Shown piece after piece: positions 18,464 to 27,540 of a stretch of 64,000 bases of DNA. This stretch comes from Pyropia yezoensis (Eukaryota > Rhodophyta > Bangiophyceae > Bangiales > Bangiaceae): contig CM020618.1 in NCBI GenBank assembly GCA_009829735.1, positions 33,642,894-33,706,893 on the forward strand, read 5' to 3'. The translations under genes were made by a program, and so were the position numbers. Position 1 is the stretch's first letter, and each line of letters starts with the position of its first letter. The notes below the pieces were generated by a model. It made no database searches, was not told where the DNA came from, and saw only the letters and a program-made list of their open reading frames with translations.

Positions 18464-21400
18464 TTAGTCTTGTTTGTACTTGTGTTGGCCCTTTGGCTTG
18501 TTGTTTGTTTGTTCGTGTTTGAACATGAAGGCAGCCCTGGCCCATTCTGTTGTCTTTTTGTCCGATGTTAGGACTGGCCGGAGTATCTTCGACTCATGAC
18601 AGAGCCGTTTGGCTTTTGAGAACCATGGGGCATGTTCCCAGCGTGGGGTGACCAGGAGGGTGTCCTTTGGACTGGATTGTAGCTCTGTGACCACTTGGTC
18701 AAGGGTGTGGGTGGGGGGTACCCTTAGGCAGATGCCTTGTGAGTTCTGCTCCGAGGCAGTGACATGCCTCTCCGGCTGGTAGCTCAACTGGCCATAGTGC
18801 TTGGTGAGTTCTGGGAGATCCCAGAGTGGTCCCCATGTGGGGGAGGTGAAGTTCCGGCATGCCTCTGGCAGTGTTGACTTCATGTAGTACACAGGGATGT
18901 TTTCCTGGACCGAGCGGTCTGCGTTGTCCCATTGGACATTAGCCTGTACCACCCCCCATGGGTCGACGTAGACCGCGAGTATGTGTGGTTGCCAAATAGC
19001 GGCGGCTGCGCCAGTGAGCGCAACAAGTCCAGTTGCCAGCGCAACCTTGGTGGTTGGCTTTCGTGGCTTCCGCCACGTGTATCCAGGTATTTCTACCTTT
19101 TTGGATCGCAAATGTCGAATGACAAGGTTACGTGGCAAGTTTTCCACTGGTTCCCACGTGTCGTCCTTGGGGGTATAATCATACCATCGGACTTTGAATT
19201 CGTACGAATCTCCAGACCGTCGGTGAGACATGAGTTTTTCGATGACGTATTCGTCGTGGACGGTTGGCTCCGGCCGTAGTTTGTCAAACCCATCGAGTAG
19301 TGGGTGTGGTGTGGACTCATTGGAGTTGTCCGGCCGGGGTGCCGCAGTGACATGATCGCTGTTGATGCGTTTCTCGATACCATCGACGTCAATGACGAAG
19401 GTAGAGTCGTCGGCGTCGACGACCATGAATGGCCCGACGGCCTTGCTCTGCAGCTTGTTAGCTCGTTGATGGTTTGTCGTATAGACATAGTCGCCGATCT
19501 TGATCTTACGATTGCGCGTCCCAACGTGGGCATCGAAGTTACGTTTGTAACGTTGTTGAGTCTTGGCGAGGGCCTTGATGACGGCCGGGATCTGCAGCCG
19601 CAGTCGGGCCATGAACTCGCGCTTTCTCGCGAGCGGCGATCCGTCATTGAGGGTCCCTCTTTGGGATATGGACGTGCCTGGTGGCAAGTTACGAACCGAC
19701 AGGTTAGGGACACGTCGTGGGATGACAAGCTTGAATGGCGCTAGTCCAGTGGACCGATGTGGTTGGCTGTTGTATGCCATAGTCAGGACGGGCAGAAGCT
19801 CGTCCCAGCGCTTGGGGTCCTCGGTCACGTAGTGACGCAGTTGTGTAGCAATCGTACGATTGTACCGTTCGACTTGACCGTTGGTCTGTGGGTGGTACGC
19901 GGTGGTGCGCACCGTCTCGACTCCGAGTACCTTCATCACGGCGATGAAAAAGTTTGACATGAATTGGGGTCCTTGGTGGGACAAGATCTTGTCCGGTGGG
20001 CCATAGCAGGCTATCCAGTGTTCAATAACAGCGGATGAGACGGAGATGGCCGTGATGGTCTTGAGTGCGATGCACTTTGTAAGCTTTGCAAAGCGGTCCG
20101 TAATGACCAAGATGAATCGATTTCCGCTTTTGCTTGCTGGCAAGGGGCCGAGGATGTCGATCGACAGTTCCGTCAGTGGTTCTGACGCCGGAAACAGGGT
20201 CAGAGGCGTCGTATGCTTACGCAACGCTAGCCGGTTCTGTGCACAAGTGGTGCAATTGGTGATGGTCTTGTGGATATCCGATATCATGGATGGCCAGTAG
20301 AACTTTGTTCTCATAGTGAAGTACATCTTGTTCATGCCCGGGTGGGCGGCCGTGGTGGCCATGTGTTGGATCTTCAAGATGACATCTTGTTGCGACTTGG
20401 GGATGACCAGTTGGTCTCCATACACAGTTTTGCGACGCAGTGCGTTGTTGTCGTCAAGGTAGAATGACTTGTGTCCTCCGTTGTTGACGCTGTCGATGAT
20501 CGACTTGCAGAAATCATCCGATTGTTGCTTGTTAATGACTTCATAGAAGTCAAGAGGCTTGGGGTCGGTTGTGCCTGTGTACCTGTCCGTTTGGACGCCG
20601 TGTGCCGTCTGGGCCACCACTAGACATGGTATGTCATCGTTGATCGTTTCGTTCATCGCGTTATTGTCCGCGCGGGACAGGAAGTCGGGCAGGTGGTGAC
20701 TAGCACCTGGCTTGTATTTCAGTTCGAAGTCGAACTCTGCGAGACACACACGCCATCTCATCAACCGACCGCTAGAGTCGGCAGTGCTGTATATCCAGCT
20801 AAGGCTTTGATGGTCCGATCGGATTATGAAGTGTTGTCCTTCTAGGAAGTGCCTCAACTTGAGGACAGCCCACACAATGCCAAGGCATTCTCGCTCCGTT
20901 GTGGAGTAGTTGAGCTCCGCTGCGTTAAGAGCGCGGCTCCAGTAGCCAAGTGGCTGTGGTTTTCCATCGTCGTCCGTTTGGAGTAACGTGCAGCCGAGTT
21001 GATACGCACTTGCGTCGACATCGAGCGTTAGCTCACGCCCAGCCTTAGGCAAGGCCAAGATTGGTGGGTGCACCAAGGCGTCACGGAGGTCCTCAAAGGA
21101 CGCCAACTCCTCGGTCGAGGTTGGGGACAGGTCCGGTGGGACGTCTTTCTTGGTCAACGCGTTTAGCGGTCGGGCTCTCTTGGTAAAGTCTACCACGAAC
21201 CGTCGATAGACGTTGCACATGCCGAGAAAACTCTTGAGTTGGGTCTTGGTCTTGGGGAACGTTGCTTGACGCAGGGCGTCGGTGTTCTTGTTAAGAACGT
21301 GGAGTTTACCAGGCGTTATGCTGTGGCCGAGGTACTCCACCTCGTTGGAAAACCACTTGCACTTCTCAAGATTGAGAGTCACGCCGGCCTCCCGTAGTCG

Positions 21401-22276
21401 GGTAAGGACCTTGTCTACATCATGGATGTGTTGTTTGGCGGTTGCCGAGAAGATGATGACGTCGTCTAAGTAGACGAGGCAGACTTGCCACTTGAGTCCG
21501 GAGAGTATAATATCCAGGGCACGTTGAAACGTCGCCGGGGCATTGGTCAAGCCGAATGGCATCGTTGTCCAGTCGAAGATGCCATAGTGCGTTGTGAAGG
21601 CCGTTTTTTCTTGGTCCTCCTGCCGCAATGGCACTTGCCAGTACCCAGCGGTACAGTCGAGAGAGGTGAATACTTTGGCGTCTCCAAGGGAGTCGAGACA
21701 GTCCTCCATACGCGGGAGGGGGTACGCATCCTTCTTAGTGATGCTGTTCAACCGTCGATAATCGACACAAAACCGGGCCTTCCCATTTTTCTTCGGTACG
21801 ATGACGACCGGACTGGCCCAGTCACTGTGACTTGGTTTAATAACCTTGAGCTTCAACATCTTGTTGATTTGATCGACGATGATCGCCCGTTTGAACGCAC
21901 CGGTTCGATAGGGCTGCGCCCTTATAGGGGCAACCCCAGGTGGGTTGACGATGGCGTGCTCTGTAGTGTGTATGACCCCGAGGGTCCCGTCCCACATCTT
22001 GCCATGCTTGGCCAACATCGACTTAATTTGCGCGTGCAAATGTTGGGGAGCTCCGTCGAGGTTGATGTCGTCAAGTGACGGTTTGGGCTGTTCGGCCTCT
22101 GGGTCGGTTGACCCCGTATCCTCCGTCGGGGCGGCGAGGACTTGCCCGAGGTGGGGCTCGGCAAACGCGAGGACGCAGCCCTTTCGCAGGATGGCCGTGT
22201 CTGGCCCGAAGTTGCATACCTTAACCAGAAATGGTTCGTCAGGTTTGATGGTGGCGAGTCCGCGGGCGACTGCCAT
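18464..22276 (-). CDS. pol: R4 pol: RT, RNase H, integrase, chromodomain and C-terminal extension
   Basis: 1,270 codons without interruption. RT spans roughly residues 140-350 ([32 protein letters not shown] with catalytic Asp 207; YLDD at 269-272). RNase H follows (LTLDVDASAYQLGC, TERECLGIVWAV, RSDHQSLSW), then the integrase zinc region (HPGMNKM, TTCAQNRL) and the core (LSIDILGPLP; ILSHQGPQF; YHPQTNGQVERYNR). The second DDE position is His, not Asp, so integrase is predicted inactive. The chromodomain is FKVRWYDYTPKDDTWEPVENLP. About 214 further residues contain a hydrophobic stretch (VALATGLVALTGAAAAIW) and a PRWEHAPWF motif. In-frame TAG separates it from protease. Confidence 0.92.
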   Translation of the reverse strand: MAVARGLATIKPDEPFLVKVCNFGPDTAILRKGCVLAFAEPHLGQVLAAPTEDTGSTDPEAEQPKPSLDDINLDGAPQHLHAQIKSMLAKHGKMWDGTLGVIHTTEHAIVNPPGVAPIRAQPYRTGAFKRAIIVDQINKMLKLKVIKPSHSDWASPVVIVPKKNGKARFCVDYRRLNSITKKDAYPLPRMEDCLDSLGDAKVFTSLDCTAGYWQVPLRQEDQEKTAFTTHYGIFDWTTMPFGLTNAPATFQRALDIILSGLKWQVCLVYLDDVIIFSATAKQHIHDVDKVLTRLREAGVTLNLEKCKWFSNEVEYLGHSITPGKLHVLNKNTDALRQATFPKTKTQLKSFLGMCNVYRRFVVDFTKRARPLNALTKKDVPPDLSPTSTEELASFEDLRDALVHPPILALPKAGRELTLDVDASAYQLGCTLLQTDDDGKPQPLGYWSRALNAAELNYSTTERECLGIVWAVLKLRHFLEGQHFIIRSDHQSLSWIYSTADSSGRLMRWRVCLAEFDFELKYKPGASHHLPDFLSRADNNAMNETINDDIPCLVVAQTAHGVQTDRYTGTTDPKPLDFYEVINKQQSDDFCKSIIDSVNNGGHKSFYLDDNNALRRKTVYGDQLVIPKSQQDVILKIQHMATTAAHPGMNKMYFTMRTKFYWPSMISDIHKTITNCTTCAQNRLALRKHTTPLTLFPASEPLTELSIDILGPLPASKSGNRFILVITDRFAKLTKCIALKTITAISVSSAVIEHWIACYGPPDKILSHQGPQFMSNFFIAVMKVLGVETVRTTAYHPQTNGQVERYNRTIATQLRHYVTEDPKRWDELLPVLTMAYNSQPHRSTGLAPFKLVIPRRVPNLSVRNLPPGTSISQRGTLNDGSPLARKREFMARLRLQIPAVIKALAKTQQRYKRNFDAHVGTRNRKIKIGDYVYTTNHQRANKLQSKAVGPFMVVDADDSTFVIDVDGIEKRINSDHVTAAPRPDNSNESTPHPLLDGFDKLRPEPTVHDEYVIEKLMSHRRSGDSYEFKVRWYDYTPKDDTWEPVENLPRNLVIRHLRSKKVEIPGYTWRKPRKPTTKVALATGLVALTGAAAAIWQPHILAVYVDPWGVVQANVQWDNADRSVQENIPVYYMKSTLPEACRNFTSPTWGPLWDLPELTKHYGQLSYQPERHVTASEQNSQGICLRVPPTHTLDQVVTELQSSPKDTLLVTPRWEHAPWFSKAKRLCHESKILRPVLTSDKKTTEWARAAFMFKHEQTNNKPKGQHKYKQD

Positions 22277-22279
22277 GGT

Positions 22280-22786
22280 CTAGTGTCGGCACAATCGTGC
22301 GTTTGGTTGAAGAGTAACCAGTCCCGGCGTGTCACATCTGACCATAATCCATTCCTCGGTCTTGCCCTTGAGGCGCGTTTGTTTGCAAGCACGGACCTTG
22401 GTCGACCCCCCGGCCCATTGGGGCTCCATGACGTCGTCTTGACGGATGCTCAGGATTGGGGAGTGGCCGATCGAATGGTTTTCAGCACCTTGCCAAACGA
22501 TACGTTTGCGGGCGGGCAGGATTGCCTCGATGTGCTTATCGATGAACTCGGTCCCGAGTATGCACTTGACCGACAGGTTGGGCGTAACGTAAAAACGTTC
22601 TAAGGCTTGAACCCCTCCGGTGTCGATGAACAAGTGGATGGCTTCGAGAGCCTTGATTGTTTGCCCGTTGGCATCAACAATGTGCGGTGCACTGGTTAAC
22701 GTGTCGGCGTAGTCGCGCCAATGTGGCGGTAGAACATCCGGCCGGATGAGGTTGACGCCAGCTCCGGTATCGAGGATGGGTCTCAT
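22280..22786 (-). CDS. pol: R4 aspartic protease region
   Basis: About 168 codons from MRPILDTGAGVNLIRPDVLPPHW (active-site DTG at residues 6-8) through YVTPNLSVKCILGTEFI, the usual protease C-terminal half. It ends in TAG at 22280-22282; the pol Met is two codons later in the same frame. This may be a nonsense mutation or programmed readthrough, and no second copy is available to decide. The open frame extends only a few codons upstream of this Met. Confidence 0.75.
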   Translation of the reverse strand: MRPILDTGAGVNLIRPDVLPPHWRDYADTLTSAPHIVDANGQTIKALEAIHLFIDTGGVQALERFYVTPNLSVKCILGTEFIDKHIEAILPARKRIVWQGAENHSIGHSPILSIRQDDVMEPQWAGGSTKVRACKQTRLKGKTEEWIMVRCDTPGLVTLQPNARLCRH

Positions 22787-22929
22787 ACTCCGCGTGCTCG
22801 CGAGCTCCGTGCCTATACAGGCGGCGATTTAATAATGTCGATGAGCTTTGCTCAGTATCTTGGTGACCTTAGGTCTATCTTGTCGGGCAGGCAAGGGTGC
22901 GTCGGGGAGACTGCCCGGTGGTCCTCGAC

Positions 22930-23064
22930 TTACTCGTTTTTCGAGTCGGCCTTGCCGTCGCCGGCGTCGTTGCTTTCGACGTCGTCGTCGTCCGAGTCCG
23001 GCAGGACTTCGTTCTCGGCGATCGCATTGATCTGCTTGCGGACCGAGTCGTCAATGAGTGCCAT
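22930..23064 (-). CDS. R4 small acidic ORF between gag and protease
   Basis: A 44-codon frame, MALIDDSVRKQINAI followed by an Asp-rich stretch (PDSDDDDVESND) and stop. It begins about 10 bp after the gag stop in another frame. It may be the N-terminus of the gag-pol transframe region rather than a separate protein; about 145 bp separate it from the protease Met. Confidence 0.35.
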   Translation of the reverse strand: MALIDDSVRKQINAIAENEVLPDSDDDDVESNDAGDGKADSKNE

Positions 23065-23073
23065 CACTCGTGC

Positions 23074-24675
23074 CTAACGTCGTTCACGACGGGGCTTAGG
23101 GCATCGAGAGGCAAAGTGTCCGCGCTCGTTACAGTTGTAACAGATGTCGTTCGCTCGCGGGTTGGGCGTGTCCGTGCGGACAGCCCTAATGGGGTCGAAT
23201 GGTCGATCGACCGTGCGCGCTGGGGGCTCAGGGGTAGAGTCGATTTGACTAACCTTGATCATGGCTGGCCGGCTGGCCTTGATGGACTGCCGCAGGCGCG
23301 TGGCGCCTTCCCAAAACCCTTGGGCAGCTGCCACTGTGTCCGCCATTGGGCGATCAGGGAACTGACTGTCCAGAACACGGACGCTTGGTTTGATGAGGTC
23401 TGAAAGACCGTTGATGAAAACATCCTTCACGTCTTGGGCGGAGAAGAGGCCACAGAGGCGATCGCACGCCGCCTTCACGCGGGAGGCAAACACGCGCGGG
23501 ACCTCTGTGTCCGCTTGATTCATCGTAATGATGTCGTGGTAGGCCGTTGCCAAACCGGCATGAGTTGCGTACTTCTTGAGAAGCCAGTTGACTCCTTCAC
23601 CATAGGTGGTGAGCTCGTAGTGCTTGCCACTGACAACCGTGTTGGCCGCGCTGGCGAATGCGCGCTTGGCGGCTCCCGCCAGCCGGAAGGCGATCAAGGG
23701 GAACGCCCGGCCGTGGGTCAGCCCTGCCGCGTCGCAAGCTCTGCGAAAGGTGGTGAGGAAGGTGAAAACACCGAGGGTGTCGCCACCGTTAAAGGTCTCT
23801 TGACCCTGGAACGCCCCGTCTAGGCGCTTGTTCATCTTGCTAGCATCTTTCACCATCGATGGTGTATACTTGGTGCTCCGTCGGAGAAGGAAGTAGGTCC
23901 TGTAGTCCAAGAGTGACTTAAAGCGACTGTTGCCGGGTCGAATGACCAACTTGCGGTCACCCAACTCCGTGAGTTCAGCTGCCGGCGCCGGTCGGCGCCG
24001 GAAACGACGCGCACGTCGACGGTGCGCGTCCGAACTTTCCGTAACGGAATCACTGCTCGATGAGGTCGGGCTTGACGGTGGGGAAGGGTCCCAACGACCG
24101 TCATAGGTTTCGTCCGAAGACGAGGAAGACGAGGACGACGAGTTGTCGGATGACATCCCATCATCAGCGGATGATGCGCCTCCCTCCCGGGCGTTCGAAC
24201 GCTTAGTCGAGACCCTGACCTTGAGGTCTTCGACTTGGCGCTCCAACGCGCGGATCCGGCGGTTCTTCATCTGAAGACTGCCAATAGGCAGGCTGGCGTG
24301 GGACGCCCCTTGAGCAGGTCCCCGGGTCATGTTGCCCACCGGCTGTCGGTTCGACGTCGTCCGTTGACGAAACGCCTCATTTGAGGGTGGCTTTCTCAGC
24401 TCCTCAAGAGTGGTCACCAGTTTGGTGTTAGACTTCTCCAACTCCTTGTTGGCGGCCTCTTGGGCCTCAAGACGGTCACGAAATGCCTCCACCACCGCCT
24501 TCAAGCTCTCCAACTTGGAGTTAGGAATATCCTCCGCGTCGGGGTTGGGGGGGGTAACCTCGGGTGCCGGACGGCGGCTTGTTCCGCTCCCTCCGCCTGG
24601 TGGCGTGTAACCCGAAGGCAGGGCAATCCCCTTACCCTTCGAGCGCCGAGCGCCATCAGGGGCTCCCGAAGCCAT
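23074..24675 (-). CDS. gag: R4 gag polyprotein with CCHC zinc knuckle
   Basis: 533 residues from ATG at 24675 (MASGAPDGARRSKGKG); an in-frame GTG lies 90 bp upstream. The order is a Pro/Gly-rich start, a coiled-coil-like segment (LEAQEAANKELEKSNTKLVTTL), a second short heptad region (RRIRALERQVEDLKVRV), a Ser/Asp-rich linker, a capsid-like region (NGGDTLGVFTFLTTFRRACD to EGVNWLLKKYA), and one knuckle CYNCNERGHFASRC near the C-terminus followed by basic residues. Intact by inspection. Confidence 0.88.
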   Translation of the reverse strand: MASGAPDGARRSKGKGIALPSGYTPPGGGSGTSRRPAPEVTPPNPDAEDIPNSKLESLKAVVEAFRDRLEAQEAANKELEKSNTKLVTTLEELRKPPSNEAFRQRTTSNRQPVGNMTRGPAQGASHASLPIGSLQMKNRRIRALERQVEDLKVRVSTKRSNAREGGASSADDGMSSDNSSSSSSSSSDETYDGRWDPSPPSSPTSSSSDSVTESSDAHRRRARRFRRRPAPAAELTELGDRKLVIRPGNSRFKSLLDYRTYFLLRRSTKYTPSMVKDASKMNKRLDGAFQGQETFNGGDTLGVFTFLTTFRRACDAAGLTHGRAFPLIAFRLAGAAKRAFASAANTVVSGKHYELTTYGEGVNWLLKKYATHAGLATAYHDIITMNQADTEVPRVFASRVKAACDRLCGLFSAQDVKDVFINGLSDLIKPSVRVLDSQFPDRPMADTVAAAQGFWEGATRLRQSIKASRPAMIKVSQIDSTPEPPARTVDRPFDPIRAVRTDTPNPRANDICYNCNERGHFASRCPKPRRERR

Positions 24676-24874
24676 ATCGCAACCCGGCGTACTTGCGTCG
24701 GCGCGCCCTGCGTCGCCAACCAAAAGGTCCTCGTGGCACGACGCCCGGCGTCGTCCAGCCTTCACTGATCGGTGATGTCGCCCTGCAACACCCGATCAAG
24801 AGATCGTCAACACAACTGCCACAAGGCACCAAGGAACACGTACGAGTGTACGGCAGCGCCGCACACGAGCAGTA

Positions 24875-24892
24875 TCCCCTGCTGCTCCACCA
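24875..24892 (-). other. R4 primer binding site
   Basis: Minus strand TGGTGGAGCAGCAGGGGA, 1 nt inside the 5' LTR and identical to that of R1, R5 and R7. Confidence 0.88.
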
Positions 24893-24893
24893 A

Positions 24894-25300
24894 TGTGGAA
24901 TATGTGTTACCCAATATAAAGGATATGGGACCGACCGGCGCCCGGAAGGCAAAGAGGAAGCTATTACCGTAGAGGCAAAGAAGACAGACCTTTAGCTCCT
25001 GGACGTTCGATGGGGAGCAAGCCGGCCGAAGGCAGCGGCGAGTCCCCACGTCGCAGATAAGGGCGAAAACAATATGCCGGTCAAGCGACCGAGCGGAGGC
25101 CGGACGGCCGATCGCTACGAGCACAGCAATCAATATAAAAGATCCCTCCAAGGCAAGAACAGATAAACAATACACAACAAAAGTAGTCCCCCAAAGGGCG
25201 AGCCACAAGCGGACCCATGCCAACAAGGCTGGGGCCACCAGTCAGGGGGGCTACAAGCCAGTAAATACCGGAATTCGGTACAAGGGGCGGATATGCTACA
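24894..25300 (-). repeat. R4 5' LTR
   Basis: 407 bp, TGTGGAATATG to GATATGCTACA on the plus strand, followed outside by target duplication GATAT. Confidence 0.93.
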
Positions 25301-25305
25301 GATAT

Positions 25306-25505
25306 ATCCGTGGTCTTCAAAATTGGCACGCACTTGAACGTGCGCTATCGCACCCGGACGCATAAGCGTCTTGTGGGTAAGGACCAGGCGGGCGTTCCCC
25401 CCACGGGGACACGCACACACAGCCTCCCTATTCGGCTTGCGGCGGGGGTTCTTTTGAACCCCCCGCAGGATGGGACGGTCTCCCTCGATAATATGGTGAC
25501 CGTCT
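25306..25505 (-). pseudogene. pol: R3 protease-linker remnant beyond R4
   Basis: The minus strand reads EGDRPILRGVQKNP and then PGAIAHVQVRANFEDHGY, resembling the segment between protease and RT in R1 and R3. It ends at the GATAT target site of R4, so it is the upstream continuation of R3. The rest of R3 (gag, 5' LTR) is missing: homology fades near 25505 into microsatellite-like CACACG sequence, which indicates truncation. Confidence 0.6.
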
Positions 25506-26015
25506 GATTGCAGGGTCAGTCGGCGGGTAGGCACGCGCACACTCGCGCACACACGCACAATCCGACCCCGCGCCCACTCCACACAGCACACGCATGGGGC
25601 GACGGTCGCGTACTCTTGGGGGAGCGGTGGAGGGTCCGGAGAAGAAGAAGGGTGTCGAGGGTGTGGGGGTGTGCAGTGGGGGTGAGCTTGACGACGGTGG
25701 GCAGGCGGTCGAAGGTAAAGTTGTCTTTGTGTGGGGTCTTGGGCTCGATGGTTCCTGGTCTGCCTCCCCCCTCTCTCTGCCCTCGCCCTCGGTCACTCCG
25801 TACATATACCCTCGCGGGTCTCTCAGATGGCCCTCCGCGTAGTCCCTCAATGGTCGGGCACCAGGTGCCTCGAAATCGGTGGGGGCGGGCGCCCCCTCTC
25901 TCACCGGATGAGTTTAGAGAAGTTCCATGGCCGTCCGAGGACCCGGCGTCGGCACGGGTGCTTGGCGTGGCCATGGGACCCTCTGGAAGCACAGATGGCG
26001 GTCTCGGATTGATCC
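25506..26015. other. Host-like GC-rich stretch, no supported gene
   Basis: Begins with CACGCGCACAC-type simple sequence. Several open frames exist on both strands but overlap one another and show no recognised domain. Confidence 0.4.
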
Positions 26016-26158
26016 TGATGGAGGCCTTGGATGGAGGCCCCGGATGAAGGCCTCGGATGAAGGCCTCGGATAGAGGCCCCGGATGGAGGCCCTGGATGGA
26101 GGCCTCGGATGGAGGCCCCGGATGGAGGCCCTGGATGGAGGCCTCGGATGGAGGCCTC
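26016..26158 (+). repeat. 13-bp minisatellite
   Basis: Eleven tandem units of GGATGGAGGCCYY-type sequence with few variants (TGATGG, GGATGAAGG, GGATAGAGG), 143 bp in total. Variation is concentrated in the last two bases of the unit. Confidence 0.9.
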
Positions 26159-27540
26159 TACGTTCGGTGTCAAGCCGCCTCGGTGTCGGCCGCATTCATA
26201 TGCCGCCATGCTACGTTGTCGTGTCCGCAACGTAGAGCCGCCAGCGTCATTGTGCATAGTCATCACAGGGACACGTGGAGTTGAACCTTGGATGTCTAGA
26301 ATCAAAAAAGAGCGCCGGAATCCGCTCGGCCCCGGGCAAATTTTGACATCCGTCGTTGTCGGCTGAGATTTCATCCGCTCGTCCGTGGGTATTTCTGAGC
26401 GAGTCAGGAGGAATGATGCTGTAAGGATTTAGTCCTCACAGGGGGGCGGCGTCCAAAGTTGTCGTTGTCGCGTCCGCCGTAGTGGCCGTGATGATCCCCA
26501 TGCCGAGGGACAGGTCCGCCACCATGCGTAGTCAGCGGCGGGGTGTGGGTCCAGCGAGGAGGCGGAGGCGCCACCCACGGGCATGCCCAGTGGCAGGCGC
26601 CGCGGGGCGCGCTGCTTGCCGCCCACGGCATCCATTCAGTCGACGGGGGCGCGGCCGGCGCCCAAGCGCCGTCGCGGGGGGCAACATCCAGGGGCCCCCC
26701 GCGGAGGGGCCACCAGCACCGCAGCCGTGCGCGTCTTTTGCCGGCAGGGGAGGGAACGGTTGGCGTGGGCGGGGGCGTGGTCGACCGTGCCAGCGCGAAG
26801 GCGGGAGAGGGAAAGGCGGGAGACGGAATGTTGGGGACGGCTGGGCGGGTGCAAAAAAAAAAAAAAAAAAAAAAAAAGCAGAGTGGCGAGCGTCGGGCAG
26901 CGGGGGGCGCAGGTATCGATGGCGGGTAGGCGGGGTTGAATCGACCCGGGTGGGGGTCGCGACGTCTTCGCCTCCTCCCAAGAAACCAATTCGACGTCGG
27001 TCGGGAGCGCGCCCTCCGCCAGCGTAACTCCCGTGCCCCCGCCCCCCTCCCTTGCAGACGAGGAGGGGGGGGTGCGCGTCCGGACGTTCGGGCTCTTGGG
27101 GGGTCAGCCCCCCCGCAATCACTTTGTGGGGGGAGGGGGGGGCCGGGGGAGAACATAGCGGACGGCTCGCACTGCACCCCCGCGGACGAGCGCCGGCGTG
27201 TGGACGATGGGGGCCATGTGCGGCACCCGGAACGGGCTCGCCTGCCCCATTTCTTCATCCCCCCAGAGTGCCGTGCGTGCCCGAGCGTGTTTGCCGGCCG
27301 CCGTCTGGGGCAGTGTTTTCTGCTTGTTCTCGTCTTGGTGGGGTCTAGAACCTACGCAACGAGACTCCCGCCGTGGTGAACCAGCTGCGACGCGTGCGGC
27401 CGTGATCGGCACCCACCAGACGCAGAGGGCCGCCGACCCTTTTTGCCACTTGCTGCTCCCGCCTCTGCCCCTCCCCCCCGTGGCCGGTACAATGAATGCA
27501 CGTCTCCCCCCCCCCGCTCCTTCCCCCCCCCGCCACAGTG
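26159..27540. other. Host-like GC-rich stretch with an A25 run
   Basis: No gene supported. It holds an uninterrupted run of 25 A (26853-26877) and G/C-rich low-complexity DNA. Reading frames across it change identity at the A run and are judged compositional. Confidence 0.4.

Larger units (their letters stand above)
15325..25300 (-). mobile_element. R4: full-length young Ty3/gypsy chromodomain element with antisense ORF
   Basis: 9,976 bp bounded by two 407-bp LTRs that differ at about seven positions (about 98% identical by eye) and by GATAT target duplications (15320-15324 and 25301-25305). The minus strand carries gag, a small acidic ORF, protease, and a 1,270-codon RT-RNase H-integrase-chromodomain frame with a long C-terminal extension. 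The plus strand carries a 628-codon antisense ORF next to the 3' LTR. It is inserted in R3. It is the most intact element here, but integrase has His at one DDE position. Confidence 0.95.
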
